From contig NZ_JHWV01000005.1 in assembly GCF_000622005.1 (NCBI RefSeq), positions 124,001 through 188,000 on the forward strand: a stretch of 64,000 nucleotides of DNA, read 5' to 3'. This stretch comes from Anaerovibrio sp. RM50 (GTDB taxonomy: Bacteria; Bacillota; Negativicutes; Selenomonadales; Selenomonadaceae). The translations under genes and the position numbers were made by a program. Under the pieces are notes generated by a model. That model made no database searches. It was not told where the DNA came from and was given only the letters and a program-made list of their open reading frames with translations. Position 1 is the stretch's first letter. The number at the start of each line of letters is the position of its first letter. Shown here piece after piece: positions 16,381 through 25,753 of the stretch.

Positions 16381-17028
16381 ATGTATCCAATAAATTTGAA
16401 GCTTGATAACAGAAAATGTGCCGTGGTGGGGGGCGGCCAGGTGGCCTGCCGAAAAATCGGTCGGCTGCTGGAAAACCACGCCCTGATAACGGTCATATCC
16501 CCCGAGGCTGATGATGAAATTCAGCAATGGGCCGGGGATAAGAGACTTACATGGAAAAAGGAGACTTACAGCAAGAATTTGCTGGAAGGCTTTTTTTGTG
16601 TCTTCTGCGCCACGGACAATTTAGAGGTTAACCGACAGGCGGCAATGGATGCCAAGGATTTGGGCATTCTGGTGAATGTGGCCAGCCAGCCGGAGCTTTG
16701 CGATTTTACAGTGCCCGGAGTGGTAAAACAGGGACGGCTTCAATTTACCGTTTCCAGTGAAGGGGCAAGCCCCGCCTATACCCGTCTCCTTAGACAGGAT
16801 TTGGAAAAGCGGTATCATCAGGGCTTTGGGGAAATGGCAGATTTTATTGAGGAACTCCGTCAGGAGCTTATTGGCGAAAGGTCGGGGTACAGGGCTGCCA
16901 CCTCAAAACAGCGGCAGAAAATTTGGCGTCAGGCACTGACTCCAAAAATAATAGATTTAATTTACAATCACGATTTGGATAGGGCGAAACATGAAATCAG
17001 GAATGCAATTAATAGCGCTGGGTCTTAA
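16381..17028 (+). CDS. Precorrin-2 dehydrogenase / sirohydrochlorin ferrochelatase-like (CysG N-terminal type)
   Basis: A 215-residue protein of the Met8/CysG-N family, which oxidises precorrin-2 to sirohydrochlorin with NAD and may insert iron. The N-terminal Rossmann motif CAVVGGGQVACRKIGRLLE, the ATDN block (VFCATDNLEVN) and the SEGASPAYTRLLRQDLE segment are characteristic. The ATG at 16381 is chosen because MYPINLKL matches the family N-terminus; frames further upstream do not. It overlaps hemA by 38 nt, opening an operon for siroheme or corrinoid precursors. Confidence 0.87.
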   Translation: MYPINLKLDNRKCAVVGGGQVACRKIGRLLENHALITVISPEADDEIQQWAGDKRLTWKKETYSKNLLEGFFCVFCATDNLEVNRQAAMDAKDLGILVNVASQPELCDFTVPGVVKQGRLQFTVSSEGASPAYTRLLRQDLEKRYHQGFGEMADFIEELRQELIGERSGYRAATSKQRQKIWRQALTPKIIDLIYNHDLDRAKHEIRNAINSAGS

Positions 17029-18283
17029 CCACAGAACAGCCCCCGTGGAAGTACGGGAAAAATTCAGCCTTTCACCGGAAACTATCCGTGATGGCCTAAA
17101 AAAACTATATAAATACGAGCATCTCCACGAGGCTGTGGTCCTTTCCACCTGCAATCGCAGTGAGATATATGCGGTGGTGAGCCGGGGCTGCAGCAACGCC
17201 TTGGCCAGCTTCTGGGGAGATCTGAACAAGACGGAATGCTCCCAGGAGTTTTTCCATCGCTACACCTATAAATACGAGGACGAGGACTGCATTGAGCATT
17301 TGCTGCGGGTTACCTCCAGTCTGGATTCATTGGTTATCGGTGAGGGGCAGATTCTCAGCCAGGTGAAGCACGCCTATGCCATTGCCCAGACCGCAGGAGC
17401 CACGGGAACTATTTTGAACCTTATGTTCAACAGGGCCATTGCGGCGGGGAAAAGGGTGCGCACTGAGACAAGGATTGCCTTTAATGCGGTATCCGTGAGC
17501 TATGCGGCGGTGGAGCTGGCCAAGAATACCTTTGGGGATTTCACCAACTGCAGCGTGCTGCTTTTTGGTGCGGGAAAAATGGCGGAGCTTACTGCCACCC
17601 ACCTTATGAGCCACGGACTGAAAACCCTGTATGTGGCCAACCGCCACATTGAGCGGGCGGTGCAGCTGGCGGATAAATACGGCGGCACGGCAGTGGATCT
17701 GAATGGGGTTTTTGAGCTGTTGGACAAGGTGGATATTATAATCACCTCCACTGGGGCTCCCCATTACGTTATTTACAAGCGGGAAATGGTTCACGTTATG
17801 GCCTCCCGTCCGGATAAGCCGCTGATGCTTATAGATATTGCTGTGCCACGGGATGTGGAGCCGGATGTGGGCTGTCTTCCTGGGGTAAAATTATTTAACA
17901 TAGACGACCTGGAGGCTGTGGTTGACGACAATCTCCATGAGCGCCAGCGTGAGGCCATTAGGGCCCAGCGCATAATCCAGGAAGAGGTGGACGCCCTTTT
18001 GGAGCGTTTTAACTACCTTTCCATGCAGCCGGTTATGGCCCAGCTCACGGACAAGGCGGAATATATCCGCCAGCGGGAGCTTAAGCGGGCCATGCGGAAG
18101 CTGCCGGATTTAACAGAGGAAGAATACAAGGTGGTCGACAAAATGACCCACATGATAGTGCGCAAGATGCTTCGTGATCCTATGCGCATGGTTAATAATA
18201 CAGCAGGCACCTCGCGGGAAAGAGTGCTGAAATTTGCCATCCGCAAGCTGTTTAAGCTGCAGGAGGAATCCATAGATGAGTGA
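16991..18283 (+). CDS. hemA: Glutamyl-tRNA reductase
   Basis: A 430-residue NADPH-dependent enzyme that reduces glutamyl-tRNA to glutamate 1-semialdehyde, the first committed step of the C5 route. It has GLNHRTAPVEVREKF at the N-terminus, the catalytic cysteine C54 in VLSTCNRSEIY, and SLVIGEGQILSQVKHAY. A nucleotide-binding domain (LLFGAGKMAELTATHL) and a C-terminal dimerisation helix bundle follow. An alternative start at 17003 fits the family equally well. It overlaps its upstream neighbour by 38 nt and hemC by 8 nt, so translation is coupled. Confidence 0.96.
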   Translation: MKSGMQLIALGLNHRTAPVEVREKFSLSPETIRDGLKKLYKYEHLHEAVVLSTCNRSEIYAVVSRGCSNALASFWGDLNKTECSQEFFHRYTYKYEDEDCIEHLLRVTSSLDSLVIGEGQILSQVKHAYAIAQTAGATGTILNLMFNRAIAAGKRVRTETRIAFNAVSVSYAAVELAKNTFGDFTNCSVLLFGAGKMAELTATHLMSHGLKTLYVANRHIERAVQLADKYGGTAVDLNGVFELLDKVDIIITSTGAPHYVIYKREMVHVMASRPDKPLMLIDIAVPRDVEPDVGCLPGVKLFNIDDLEAVVDDNLHERQREAIRAQRIIQEEVDALLERFNYLSMQPVMAQLTDKAEYIRQRELKRAMRKLPDLTEEEYKVVDKMTHMIVRKMLRDPMRMVNNTAGTSRERVLKFAIRKLFKLQEESIDE

Positions 18284-19217
18284 CAACAAAAAAGAAAAAA
18301 TCGTAATCGGCACCCGCAGCAGTCAGTTGGCCCTGTGGCAGGCTGATTACATTGCAGACAGACTGAGAAAGCAGTATCCCGGCCTGGTGGTGGAAAGGGT
18401 GCTTATGACCACCAAGGGGGACAAGATTCTTGATGCCCCATTGGCGAAAATTGGCGGTAAAGGACTTTTTACCAAGGAACTGGAAACTGCCATGCTTAAC
18501 GGGGATATTGATATTGCGGTACACAGCCTAAAGGATATGCCCGTGGAGGTTCCCGAGGGACTGAAAATTACCGCCGTTACAAAGCGTGAGGATCCGGGGG
18601 ACGTGCTGGTAAGCCCTAAATACAAGCTCTTCAGCCAGCTGCCCCAGGGAGCCAAAATTGGTACATCCAGCCTCAGAAGAAAGGCCCAGCTCCTAAGCGC
18701 AAGGCCGGATCTTACCATCTGCGACTTACGTGGTAACGTAAATACCCGTCTGAAAAAGCTGGAGGAGGAAAACTTCGACGGCATAATTCTGGCAGCAGCT
18801 GGACTGAAGCGATTGGGCTTTGGGGACATGATCACAGATGTGCTTGATAAGAAAATTTGCCTTCCGGCTGTGGGCCAGGGGGCACTGGCCGTGGAGTCCA
18901 GAGCTGATGACAAAGAAGTCAATGAACTGGTGGCCTTCCTTAACGATGATGACACATTGACATGCACCAAGGCGGAGCGTTCTTTCCTGAACCGGGTTCA
19001 GGGTGGATGCCAGGTGCCTGTGGGAGTATATGGCACCATGAATGATGGCGTCCTCACCGTGGAAGGAGTTATAGCATCCCTTGACGGCAGCAAGGTGTAC
19101 AGAGACCACATTATGGGCCAGCCAAATGAGGCAGAAAGCCTTGGACAGCAGCTGGCAGACCGCCTTCTGGCAGCCGGCGGCCGCACAGTCCTAAGCGAGT
19201 TAGGTATAGAACTGTAG
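18276..19217 (+). CDS. hemC: Porphobilinogen deaminase (hydroxymethylbilane synthase)
   Basis: A 313-residue enzyme that joins four porphobilinogens into hydroxymethylbilane. Features include the N-terminal IGTRSSQLALWQ, HSLKDMP (about 83-89), the arginine cluster GTSSLRRKAQL, GNVNTRL, and cysteine C245 in VQGGCQVPVG, which carries the dipyrromethane cofactor. It starts inside the hemA stop (ATGAGTGA overlap). A family A element separates it from the next gene of the operon. Confidence 0.96.
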   Translation: MSDNKKEKIVIGTRSSQLALWQADYIADRLRKQYPGLVVERVLMTTKGDKILDAPLAKIGGKGLFTKELETAMLNGDIDIAVHSLKDMPVEVPEGLKITAVTKREDPGDVLVSPKYKLFSQLPQGAKIGTSSLRRKAQLLSARPDLTICDLRGNVNTRLKKLEEENFDGIILAAAGLKRLGFGDMITDVLDKKICLPAVGQGALAVESRADDKEVNELVAFLNDDDTLTCTKAERSFLNRVQGGCQVPVGVYGTMNDGVLTVEGVIASLDGSKVYRDHIMGQPNEAESLGQQLADRLLAAGGRTVLSELGIEL

Positions 19218-19228
19218 AAAAATATAAA

Positions 19229-19400
19229 GCGGGGGAAATTTTTTCGCCTGCAAGACTGGAGTCCATCTGCCGGAGGCTCATCATGGGCACTAAATACATG
19301 AATGCCTCGATGTAAGTGCGACTCTGTCGCCTTCGAAGAAGCCGAATATATAGTGCATGATGATTTGGACGGAGGTCTGAAGCCGAAAAAGTTTTCCCCG
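19229..19400 (+). repeat. Family A foldback element, copy 5 (172 bp), inside the tetrapyrrole operon
   Basis: It starts GCGGGGGAAATTTTTTCGCC and ends AAAAGTTTTCCCCG, with apex GCGAC-TCT-GTCGC and arm pair GTCCA/TGGAC. It begins 11 nt after the hemC stop and ends 36 nt before cobA-hemD, so it is probably transcribed within the operon mRNA. Confidence 0.88.
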
Positions 19401-19436
19401 TCTGTAACAATAAAGTTGTAACATAAGGAGATAAAT

Positions 19437-20954
19437 ATGGCAGGAAAAGTATTTCTCGTTGGCGCCGGTCCCGGAGACTATCGCCTCTTAACCATAAAGG
19501 CAGTTGATTGCCTGAAAATAGCTGATACCGTGGTATATGACCGTCTGGCAGACCCACGCATTCTGCAGTATGCCCCAAAGGACGCCGAATACATCTACGT
19601 GGGCAAGGCCTCCAGTCAGCACACCATGACCCAGGACAAAATCTGCCAGCTTCTGGTTAATCTGGCCAAGGAGGGCAAGACCGTAGTGCGCCTCAAGGGT
19701 GGTGACCCATTTGTTTTTGGCCGTGGCGGCGAGGAAGCCCTTCTTCTCAAGGAAAACAATCTGCCATTTGAAGTGGTACCAGGGGTTACCTCAGCCATTT
19801 CTGTACCAGCCTATGCGGGAATCCCAGTAACCCATCGCGGGGTTGCAGCTTCATTTTCAGTAATTACAGGCCACGAGGACCCTACCAAGGAAACCTCCGA
19901 CATAAACTGGCCACAGCTGGCCAAGGCCACTGACACCCTGGTATTCCTTATGGGTGTGGCCAACTTGCCCAAAATTACTTCAAAGCTTATTGAAAATGGC
20001 AGACCAGCTTCTACCCCAATTGCCATTATTCGCTGGGGCACAAAGCTGAAGCAGCAGGTCTGGACCAGCACTTTGGACGATGCGGCGGACATGGCCAAGC
20101 GGGAAGCCATCAAGCCACCATGCATTTTCCTTGTGGGTGATGTGGTTAATCTGCGGAAAGATTTAGCGTGGTTTGATAATGTGGCCATGAAACCTCTCTT
20201 TGGCAAGAAGATTCTTGTGACCCGTTCCCGGGCCCAGGCTTCCAAGCTCACCTTCCAGCTGGAGGAGCTGGGGGCAGAATGCCTTGAGGCACCTGCTATT
20301 TCCATAAAGGCACCAAAGGATGATTACAAGGCCTTGGACAAGGCACTTGAGAATCTTAATAAATATAACTGGCTTATCTTCACCTCTGCCAATGGAGTGG
20401 ATCACTTCTGGCAGCGTTTGGAAAAGGTCGGAAAGGATGCCAGAGCACTGGCGGGAGCCAAGCTATGTGCCATTGGCTCAGCCACAGCAGATGCACTTAA
20501 GGCCCACGGTCTTGTGGCTGACGTAATTCCTGACCGCTATCAGGCGGAGGGCATTATTGATGCCCTTAAGGGACAGATTAAGGAGGGCACCAAGGTGCTT
20601 ATCCCACGGGCTGCAGAGGCACGTGAAATCCTCCCAGATACCCTCAGAAAAGCCGGGGCGGAAGTAGATGTGGCCCCAGCCTACGAGACGGTTATGGGAG
20701 AAGGCAATGCTGAGGAAATCAAGAAGGAGCTTGAAGCAGGCAATATTGACGCTGTAACCTTCACCAGCTCCTCCACTGTGACCAACTTCCTTAAGCTGCT
20801 GGGGGGAGACGCCAGTCTTCTCAATCAGCCGAAGCTTTGCGCCATCGGCCCTATTACCGCCGAAACCATGAAGAAAAATGGCCTTGCAGTAAGTGCAGAG
20901 GCCAGGGAATATACCATTGAGGGCCTTGTGGAGGCCCTGAAGGAGGCATTGTGA
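19437..20954 (+). CDS. cobA-hemD: Uroporphyrinogen-III C-methyltransferase / uroporphyrinogen-III synthase fusion
   Basis: A 505-residue two-domain enzyme. Residues 1-245 are the SAM-dependent methyltransferase ([68 protein letters not shown]) that makes precorrin-2. Residues about 250-505 are HemD ([45 protein letters not shown]), which closes hydroxymethylbilane to uroporphyrinogen III. The fusion channels the operon product toward siroheme and corrinoids and is common in Firmicutes. AAGGAG is 7 nt before the ATG. Confidence 0.95.
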   Translation: MAGKVFLVGAGPGDYRLLTIKAVDCLKIADTVVYDRLADPRILQYAPKDAEYIYVGKASSQHTMTQDKICQLLVNLAKEGKTVVRLKGGDPFVFGRGGEEALLLKENNLPFEVVPGVTSAISVPAYAGIPVTHRGVAASFSVITGHEDPTKETSDINWPQLAKATDTLVFLMGVANLPKITSKLIENGRPASTPIAIIRWGTKLKQQVWTSTLDDAADMAKREAIKPPCIFLVGDVVNLRKDLAWFDNVAMKPLFGKKILVTRSRAQASKLTFQLEELGAECLEAPAISIKAPKDDYKALDKALENLNKYNWLIFTSANGVDHFWQRLEKVGKDARALAGAKLCAIGSATADALKAHGLVADVIPDRYQAEGIIDALKGQIKEGTKVLIPRAAEAREILPDTLRKAGAEVDVAPAYETVMGEGNAEEIKKELEAGNIDAVTFTSSSTVTNFLKLLGGDASLLNQPKLCAIGPITAETMKKNGLAVSAEAREYTIEGLVEALKEAL

Positions 20955-21001
20955 TAAAAAGCGTCTGTACATGATTACAAATTATATTTAAGGAAATGAC
21001 T

Positions 21002-22768
21002 ATGGTGAAAACAATAAAATATACAAAATTGTCATATTTGTTACAATCTGTGTTGGTATTAGCTACAATGTGTTCTTTATTCTTCGTGACTCAACATGAA
21101 GTATCCAGTTCTGGTATAGGGTTGTTTATTCGGAAAAGTATAGTTTGTGCAATTGTAATTTATGTTGTTCAATATATCATAGGATGTTCATTTTTCCATG
21201 TAAGATGGTTAACGCAACTATTTGTAATGGTATGGTGGTATGCTTTTTCGTTGTATAAATGCTTTTATATGGGAGTTGGCGATATATTTGAAAATGAAAT
21301 TTTCATAGGGACATATGGTGCTGCTTTTTTCATTGTGACACAGTATTATTGTGAGAAATTTACGACAAGTAGTGTTTTTTTCGTTTTGGCAGATATTGTG
21401 AAATTGCTGTTATGTTCAGTTACTTTTGTAACTTTAATTCACTACAAAATATATGGCTATCCCATAGTATATGAAGAGATGCTGGCCGTATATAATACAA
21501 CTTACAACGAAGCCGTTGAGTGGATAACAACCTATGTAGGATTGTCAAACTTATTGCTTTTGTTGTTGGTTGGAGGTTTTTTGCTGGTAATTTTGCAGGT
21601 AATAAGAAAAAAAGAGATGTATTGTTATCCGCATAGTAATTTACCGAGAAATAAGTTTTTGGTTATAGTTGTTATGATTGCATTGGCGTACTATCCTACA
21701 GTTACCCTTGCAGATACGGATTGGGTAAAGGATTATGTGTCGGCTGTTAATTACAGCAATGATATAAAAAATTATGGAGAATATGTGTCTAACTCAATTG
21801 AGACTATACAATTATCATCTGAAAAAAAGATTACTACGAATCCACACACAGTGGTGATGGTTATTGGTGAGTCTGCAAGTCGCAATTATATGAAAATATA
21901 TACACCTGACTTTCCATATGATAATACACCTTGGTTATGTGATTGCAGTAATAATCGTGATTTTATAGTTTTTTCTAATGCTTATGGTTGTCATAGTTTA
22001 ACGCAACAGGTTTTAGAAAATGCTCTAACAGAAAAGAGCCAGTACAATGAAAAAGATTTTTTAAATTCTATGAATATAATAGATGTTGCAAAGAAAAAGG
22101 GGTATAAAACATATTGGATTACCAATTTAGCGGGGGGAGACGGAGCGTCAACATTTTCTCTTGTAGCTTCTCGAGCCGATGTAATATACCGAGAAGCTAG
22201 TGAATATGATGATAATATGCTTAAATATCTCTATAAGATTAATCCGGAGGAAAATAATTTTATTGTGTTTCATGGTAATGGAAGCCATGCTTCTTACAGT
22301 GCAAGATATCCTGATGGATATACCGTTTTTCATGACAACAGCAGGGAAGCAGAATATTCCAATGCAATTCGATTTGTGGATGATTTTCTGAAGAATGTAT
22401 ATGAGTACGGAAATAATAATTTAAATTTGCAGGCAATGCTATACTTTTCGGATCATGGAGAAAATCTCGTTACTGGACACGGACCTAGTGATCGTTCATT
22501 TGATAAAGTTAGAATCCCCATGTTTATATATTTGGGAAAAGAATTTCAAAAGAATAATATGGATAAATATGAGAGTTTAGTTGCAAATAAATCTACTTTC
22601 TTTACCAATGATATGATTTACAATACTTTTCTCGGTATTATAAATGCAGAATGTAATTATTACGATTCTGGTGAAGATTTATCAAGTTCACATTATTCAC
22701 ACACTATAGATGATTTATATACTTTTGGGAAAACAGTAAAGATTTTAAAAGATCCGTTCTTGCACTAG
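21002..22768 (+). CDS. Phosphoethanolamine transferase-like membrane protein (sulfatase fold)
   Basis: A 588-residue protein with about five membrane helices in the first 240 residues and a periplasmic alkaline-phosphatase-fold domain after about 280. VVMVIGESASRNYM holds the nucleophile position (GES, with serine where many relatives have threonine). Metal-site motifs such as YFSDHGENL and GHGPSD follow. Relatives (EptA/CptA) add phosphoethanolamine to lipid A or LPS core. The ATG at 21002 has AAGGAA 6 nt upstream. It is much more AT-rich than its neighbours and interrupts the tetrapyrrole operon, suggesting transfer. Confidence 0.8.
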   Translation: MVKTIKYTKLSYLLQSVLVLATMCSLFFVTQHEVSSSGIGLFIRKSIVCAIVIYVVQYIIGCSFFHVRWLTQLFVMVWWYAFSLYKCFYMGVGDIFENEIFIGTYGAAFFIVTQYYCEKFTTSSVFFVLADIVKLLLCSVTFVTLIHYKIYGYPIVYEEMLAVYNTTYNEAVEWITTYVGLSNLLLLLLVGGFLLVILQVIRKKEMYCYPHSNLPRNKFLVIVVMIALAYYPTVTLADTDWVKDYVSAVNYSNDIKNYGEYVSNSIETIQLSSEKKITTNPHTVVMVIGESASRNYMKIYTPDFPYDNTPWLCDCSNNRDFIVFSNAYGCHSLTQQVLENALTEKSQYNEKDFLNSMNIIDVAKKKGYKTYWITNLAGGDGASTFSLVASRADVIYREASEYDDNMLKYLYKINPEENNFIVFHGNGSHASYSARYPDGYTVFHDNSREAEYSNAIRFVDDFLKNVYEYGNNNLNLQAMLYFSDHGENLVTGHGPSDRSFDKVRIPMFIYLGKEFQKNNMDKYESLVANKSTFFTNDMIYNTFLGIINAECNYYDSGEDLSSSHYSHTIDDLYTFGKTVKILKDPFLH

Positions 22769-22837
22769 GGCGACTTATCAACTTAATTAATAAAAGTTAT
22801 GACGGTTAATTTATCACATTAAATAGGAGGAATGCCT

Positions 22838-23815
22838 ATGTTAGAGCAGAAGCTGCGCCCACGTCGTATGCGCATCAGTGAAAATGTTCGTGCCATGGTA
22901 AGGGAGACATATCTCTCCCCAAAGGATTTTGTCTATCCAATGTTTGTTATCCCAGGGGAAAACAAGAAGGAAGAAATTTCCAGCATGCCGGGTTGCTACC
23001 GTTATTCCGTGGATTTAGCGGTGAAGCTGGCCAAGGAAATTTACGAACTGGGTATTCCTTCCGTGGAGGTATTCGGACTTCCGGAGTACAAGGACGAAAT
23101 TGGCTCCAGTGCCTGGGATATGAATTCCCCTGTTCAGCGGGCCATTAAGACCATCAAGGAAGCAGTTCCGGAGCTGGTAATTATCGGTGACGTTTGTCTT
23201 TGCCAGTACACCAGCCATGGCCATTGCGGACAGCTCTGCGGCCATTATGTGGACAATGACGCCACATTGAAGCTCCTTCAGAAGGTGGCTGTAAGCCAGG
23301 CCCAGGCCGGTGCAGATATTATTGCCCCTTCCGATATGATGGACGGCCGTGTGGCAGCCATTCGTGAAGCCTTGGACGAAAATGGTTTCATTAATGTATC
23401 AATCATGTCCTATGCGGTGAAATATGCCTCGGGATATTACGGACCATTCCGCGATGCGGCGGACTCTGCTCCTCAGTTTGGGGACAGACGGGCCTATCAG
23501 ATGGACCCTGCCAACAGCCGTGAGGCCATGAAGGAAGTGGAGCTGGATCTGGCTGAGGGGGCTGACATCATTATGGTGAAGCCTGCTCTTGCTTATATGG
23601 ATATTATTTCCAAGGTCCGTGACCGCATAAATCTTCCAGTGGCCTGCTATAACGTCAGCGGCGAATACGCCATGGTGAAGGCAGCTGCCGCCAACGGCTG
23701 GATTGACGAAAAGCGCATTGTGCTGGAGACTCTTACCAGCATGAAGCGTGCCGGCGCCGATATTATTATTACCTATCATGCAATTGATGCCGCCAAGTGG
23801 CTTTCAGAGAAATAG
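22838..23815 (+). CDS. hemB: Delta-aminolevulinic acid dehydratase (porphobilinogen synthase)
   Basis: A 325-residue enzyme that condenses two 5-aminolevulinates. Zinc-site cysteines lie in [14 protein letters not shown] (C120, C122, C130). The two active-site lysines are K196 (AVKYAS) and K248 ([10 protein letters not shown]). ATG 22838 is chosen because AGGAGG lies 7 nt upstream; an ATG at 22832 would be too close. It resumes the tetrapyrrole operon after the inserted AT-rich gene. Confidence 0.96.
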   Translation: MLEQKLRPRRMRISENVRAMVRETYLSPKDFVYPMFVIPGENKKEEISSMPGCYRYSVDLAVKLAKEIYELGIPSVEVFGLPEYKDEIGSSAWDMNSPVQRAIKTIKEAVPELVIIGDVCLCQYTSHGHCGQLCGHYVDNDATLKLLQKVAVSQAQAGADIIAPSDMMDGRVAAIREALDENGFINVSIMSYAVKYASGYYGPFRDAADSAPQFGDRRAYQMDPANSREAMKEVELDLAEGADIIMVKPALAYMDIISKVRDRINLPVACYNVSGEYAMVKAAAANGWIDEKRIVLETLTSMKRAGADIIITYHAIDAAKWLSEK

Positions 23816-23833
23816 TATTTTCAAAAAATTGAA

Positions 23834-23877
23834 GCGGGGGAATTTTTTCGCCTGCAAGCCGAAAAAGTTTTTCCCGC
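23834..23877 (+). repeat. Family A mini element, copy 6 (44 bp)
   Basis: The left 25 bases of family A are joined directly to the last 20 (CCGAAAAAGTTTTTCCCGC), leaving a near-perfect hairpin with a 5-nt loop. The junction lies at a shared AAG, so the interior was probably lost by short-homology deletion. It sits between hemB and hemL. Confidence 0.88.
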
Positions 23878-23912
23878 CTGTAACATGACAATAAGCAGGA
23901 AAGGATTATAAT

Positions 23913-25232
23913 ATGCTTAACTTAGAGAAATCTGCCGCAGCCTTTGAAGAAGCCAAGCGCTTAATGCCCGGCGGCGTAAACAGCCCTGTCCGTTCCTACA
24001 GAAACGTGGACTGCAACCCTCCATTCATCGAGAGGGCTGAGGGCTCCCATATTTACGATATTGATGGCAACGAATACATAGACTATGTTGGCTCCTGGGG
24101 CCCAATGGTGGTGGGTCATGCCCATCCCCAGGTGGTAAAGGCCTTGCAGGAAGCAGCCACCCGTGGCACCAGCTACGGTGCTCCTACTCTTATTGAAAGT
24201 GAACTGGCCAAGCTGGTAATGGAGGTATATCCTTCCATTGAGGTTATCCGCATGGTTAACTCCGGCACGGAGGCCACCATGAGCGCCCTTCGTCTGGCCC
24301 GTGGCTTCACCGGCCGCAACAAGATTTTGAAATTCATCGGTTGCTATCACGGTCATAGTGACAGCCTTCTGGTAAAGGCGGGCTCTGGTCTGGCCACCTT
24401 CGGTGTTCCAGATAGTCCCGGCGTAACCCCGGGCACTGCCAACGACACAATTACCATTCCATACAACGATTTTGATGCCTTTAAAGAGGTAATGGAAAAA
24501 AGCGGCAGCGAAATTGCTGCTGTAATTGTGGAGCCAGTGGCAGGCAATATGGGACTGGTTCTTCCAAAGCCTGGTTATCTTGACCTTCTCAGAAAGCTCA
24601 CCAAGGAAACCGGTTCTCTGTTGATTTTTGACGAGGTAATGTGTGGCTTCCGTGCATCACTGGGGGGAGCCCAGAAGGCATACGCCGTTACCCCTGATCT
24701 TACATGTCTTGGCAAGATTATTGGCGGCGGTCTCCCAGTGGCAGCATATGGCGGACGACGGGATATAATGAACCATATAGCTCCGGCGGGACCTGTATAT
24801 CAGGCGGGGACCCTTTCCGGCAACCCATTGGCCATGACTGCTGGTTTGGAAACATTGAAAATTATCACTGAGGACCCTGAGCCAGGAGAGCCGGATTACA
24901 GCCGTGTTCTCACCATCAAGACAAAGAAGCTGGTGCTGGGTATCGCCCAGAAGGCCAAGGAAGCAGGGGTAACTTTGCAGGTTCAGCAGGCTGGCTCCAT
25001 GTTTGGCTTCTTCTTCAACGCCAAGGAAGTAGTGGACTATGAAACCTCCGCTGCCTCCAACCAGGAGGCCTTCAAGGTCTGGTTCAAGGCCATGCTGGAG
25101 CAGGGCATCTATCTTGCCCCATCTCAGTTTGAGACCCTGTTCATGTCCGGTGCCCACACCGATGAAGACATCGAAAAAACCATCGAAGCTGCAGGCCCCG
25201 CCCTTAAAAAGGTTGCAGAGTTCCTAAAGTAA
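23913..25232 (+). CDS. hemL: Glutamate-1-semialdehyde 2,1-aminomutase
   Basis: A 439-residue PLP enzyme of aminotransferase class III that turns glutamate 1-semialdehyde into 5-aminolevulinate. Motifs include [58 protein letters not shown] and the PLP lysine K268 in [16 protein letters not shown] precedes the ATG by 6 nt. It closes the operon: hemA and hemL together make 5-aminolevulinate, hemB/hemC/hemD convert it to uroporphyrinogen III, and cobA plus the dehydrogenase make siroheme precursors. No hemE is present. Confidence 0.96.
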   Translation: MLNLEKSAAAFEEAKRLMPGGVNSPVRSYRNVDCNPPFIERAEGSHIYDIDGNEYIDYVGSWGPMVVGHAHPQVVKALQEAATRGTSYGAPTLIESELAKLVMEVYPSIEVIRMVNSGTEATMSALRLARGFTGRNKILKFIGCYHGHSDSLLVKAGSGLATFGVPDSPGVTPGTANDTITIPYNDFDAFKEVMEKSGSEIAAVIVEPVAGNMGLVLPKPGYLDLLRKLTKETGSLLIFDEVMCGFRASLGGAQKAYAVTPDLTCLGKIIGGGLPVAAYGGRRDIMNHIAPAGPVYQAGTLSGNPLAMTAGLETLKIITEDPEPGEPDYSRVLTIKTKKLVLGIAQKAKEAGVTLQVQQAGSMFGFFFNAKEVVDYETSAASNQEAFKVWFKAMLEQGIYLAPSQFETLFMSGAHTDEDIEKTIEAAGPALKKVAEFLK

Positions 25233-25261
25233 TCATACTGCTGAGTTGAACAATTAACGAA

Positions 25262-25433
25262 GCGGTGAAACTTTTTCGGCTTCAGACCTCCGTTCTAATC
25301 ATCATGTATTGAGTGCACAGTCTCCTTCGAAGGCGACACAGTCGCACTTACATCGTGGCGTTAATGTATTTAGTGCCCATGATGAGCCTTCGGCAGAAGA
25401 ACTCCGGTCTTGCAGGCGAAAAAATTCCCCTGC
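25262..25433 (-). repeat. Family A foldback element, copy 7 (172 bp, reversed)
   Basis: The only full copy in reverse orientation: it starts GCGGTGAAACTTTTTCGGCT and ends AAAAAATTCCCCTGC on the plus strand. Read on its own strand it has apex GCGAC-TGT-GTCGC and the arm pair GTTCT/AGAAC of copy 1. A leader motif (25237-25256) still lies on the plus-strand left side. It lies downstream of hemL. Confidence 0.88.
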
Positions 25434-25517
25434 TTCTCAAAATGTATAATCAAATTTTATTCATTTTTTAATCAGATTTAAATGATATGCTTGTATATGT
25501 AAGTATAAGATGTTTAT

Positions 25518-25701
25518 GATAGGGGCAATTGCTTGAAGCGCTAGGGCGAAGGGCGTTAAGAAACTATTTTTTGCATACTTACACATCAAGAAAACATCCA
25601 TTGTTTGAGCGAAGCGAGTTTGGATTTTTCTTGATGACTAATTGAAGGCAAAACAATAGTTTTAGCCCTGAGGCCCTTGCTGAAAGCAATGCCCCTATCG
25701 G
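25518..25701 (+). repeat. Family B inverted-repeat element (about 184 bp)
   Basis: The ends GATAGGGGCAATTGCTT and AAGCAATGCCCCTATC are inverted. Next inside, GTTAAGAAACTATTTTTTGC pairs imperfectly with GCAAAACAATAGTTTTAGCC. An apex hairpin (25583-25636) pairs CATCAAGAAAA with TTTTTCTTGATG. The whole element is one long hairpin with no coding frame of note. A deleted relative is at 8930-8979. The gap 25233-25753 is filled by this element, family A copy 7 and an AT-rich spacer. Confidence 0.8.
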
Positions 25702-25753
25702 AAAAAACTATATATGATATCCCTTTAGCAATCATAATTAGGAGGATTTTGAA

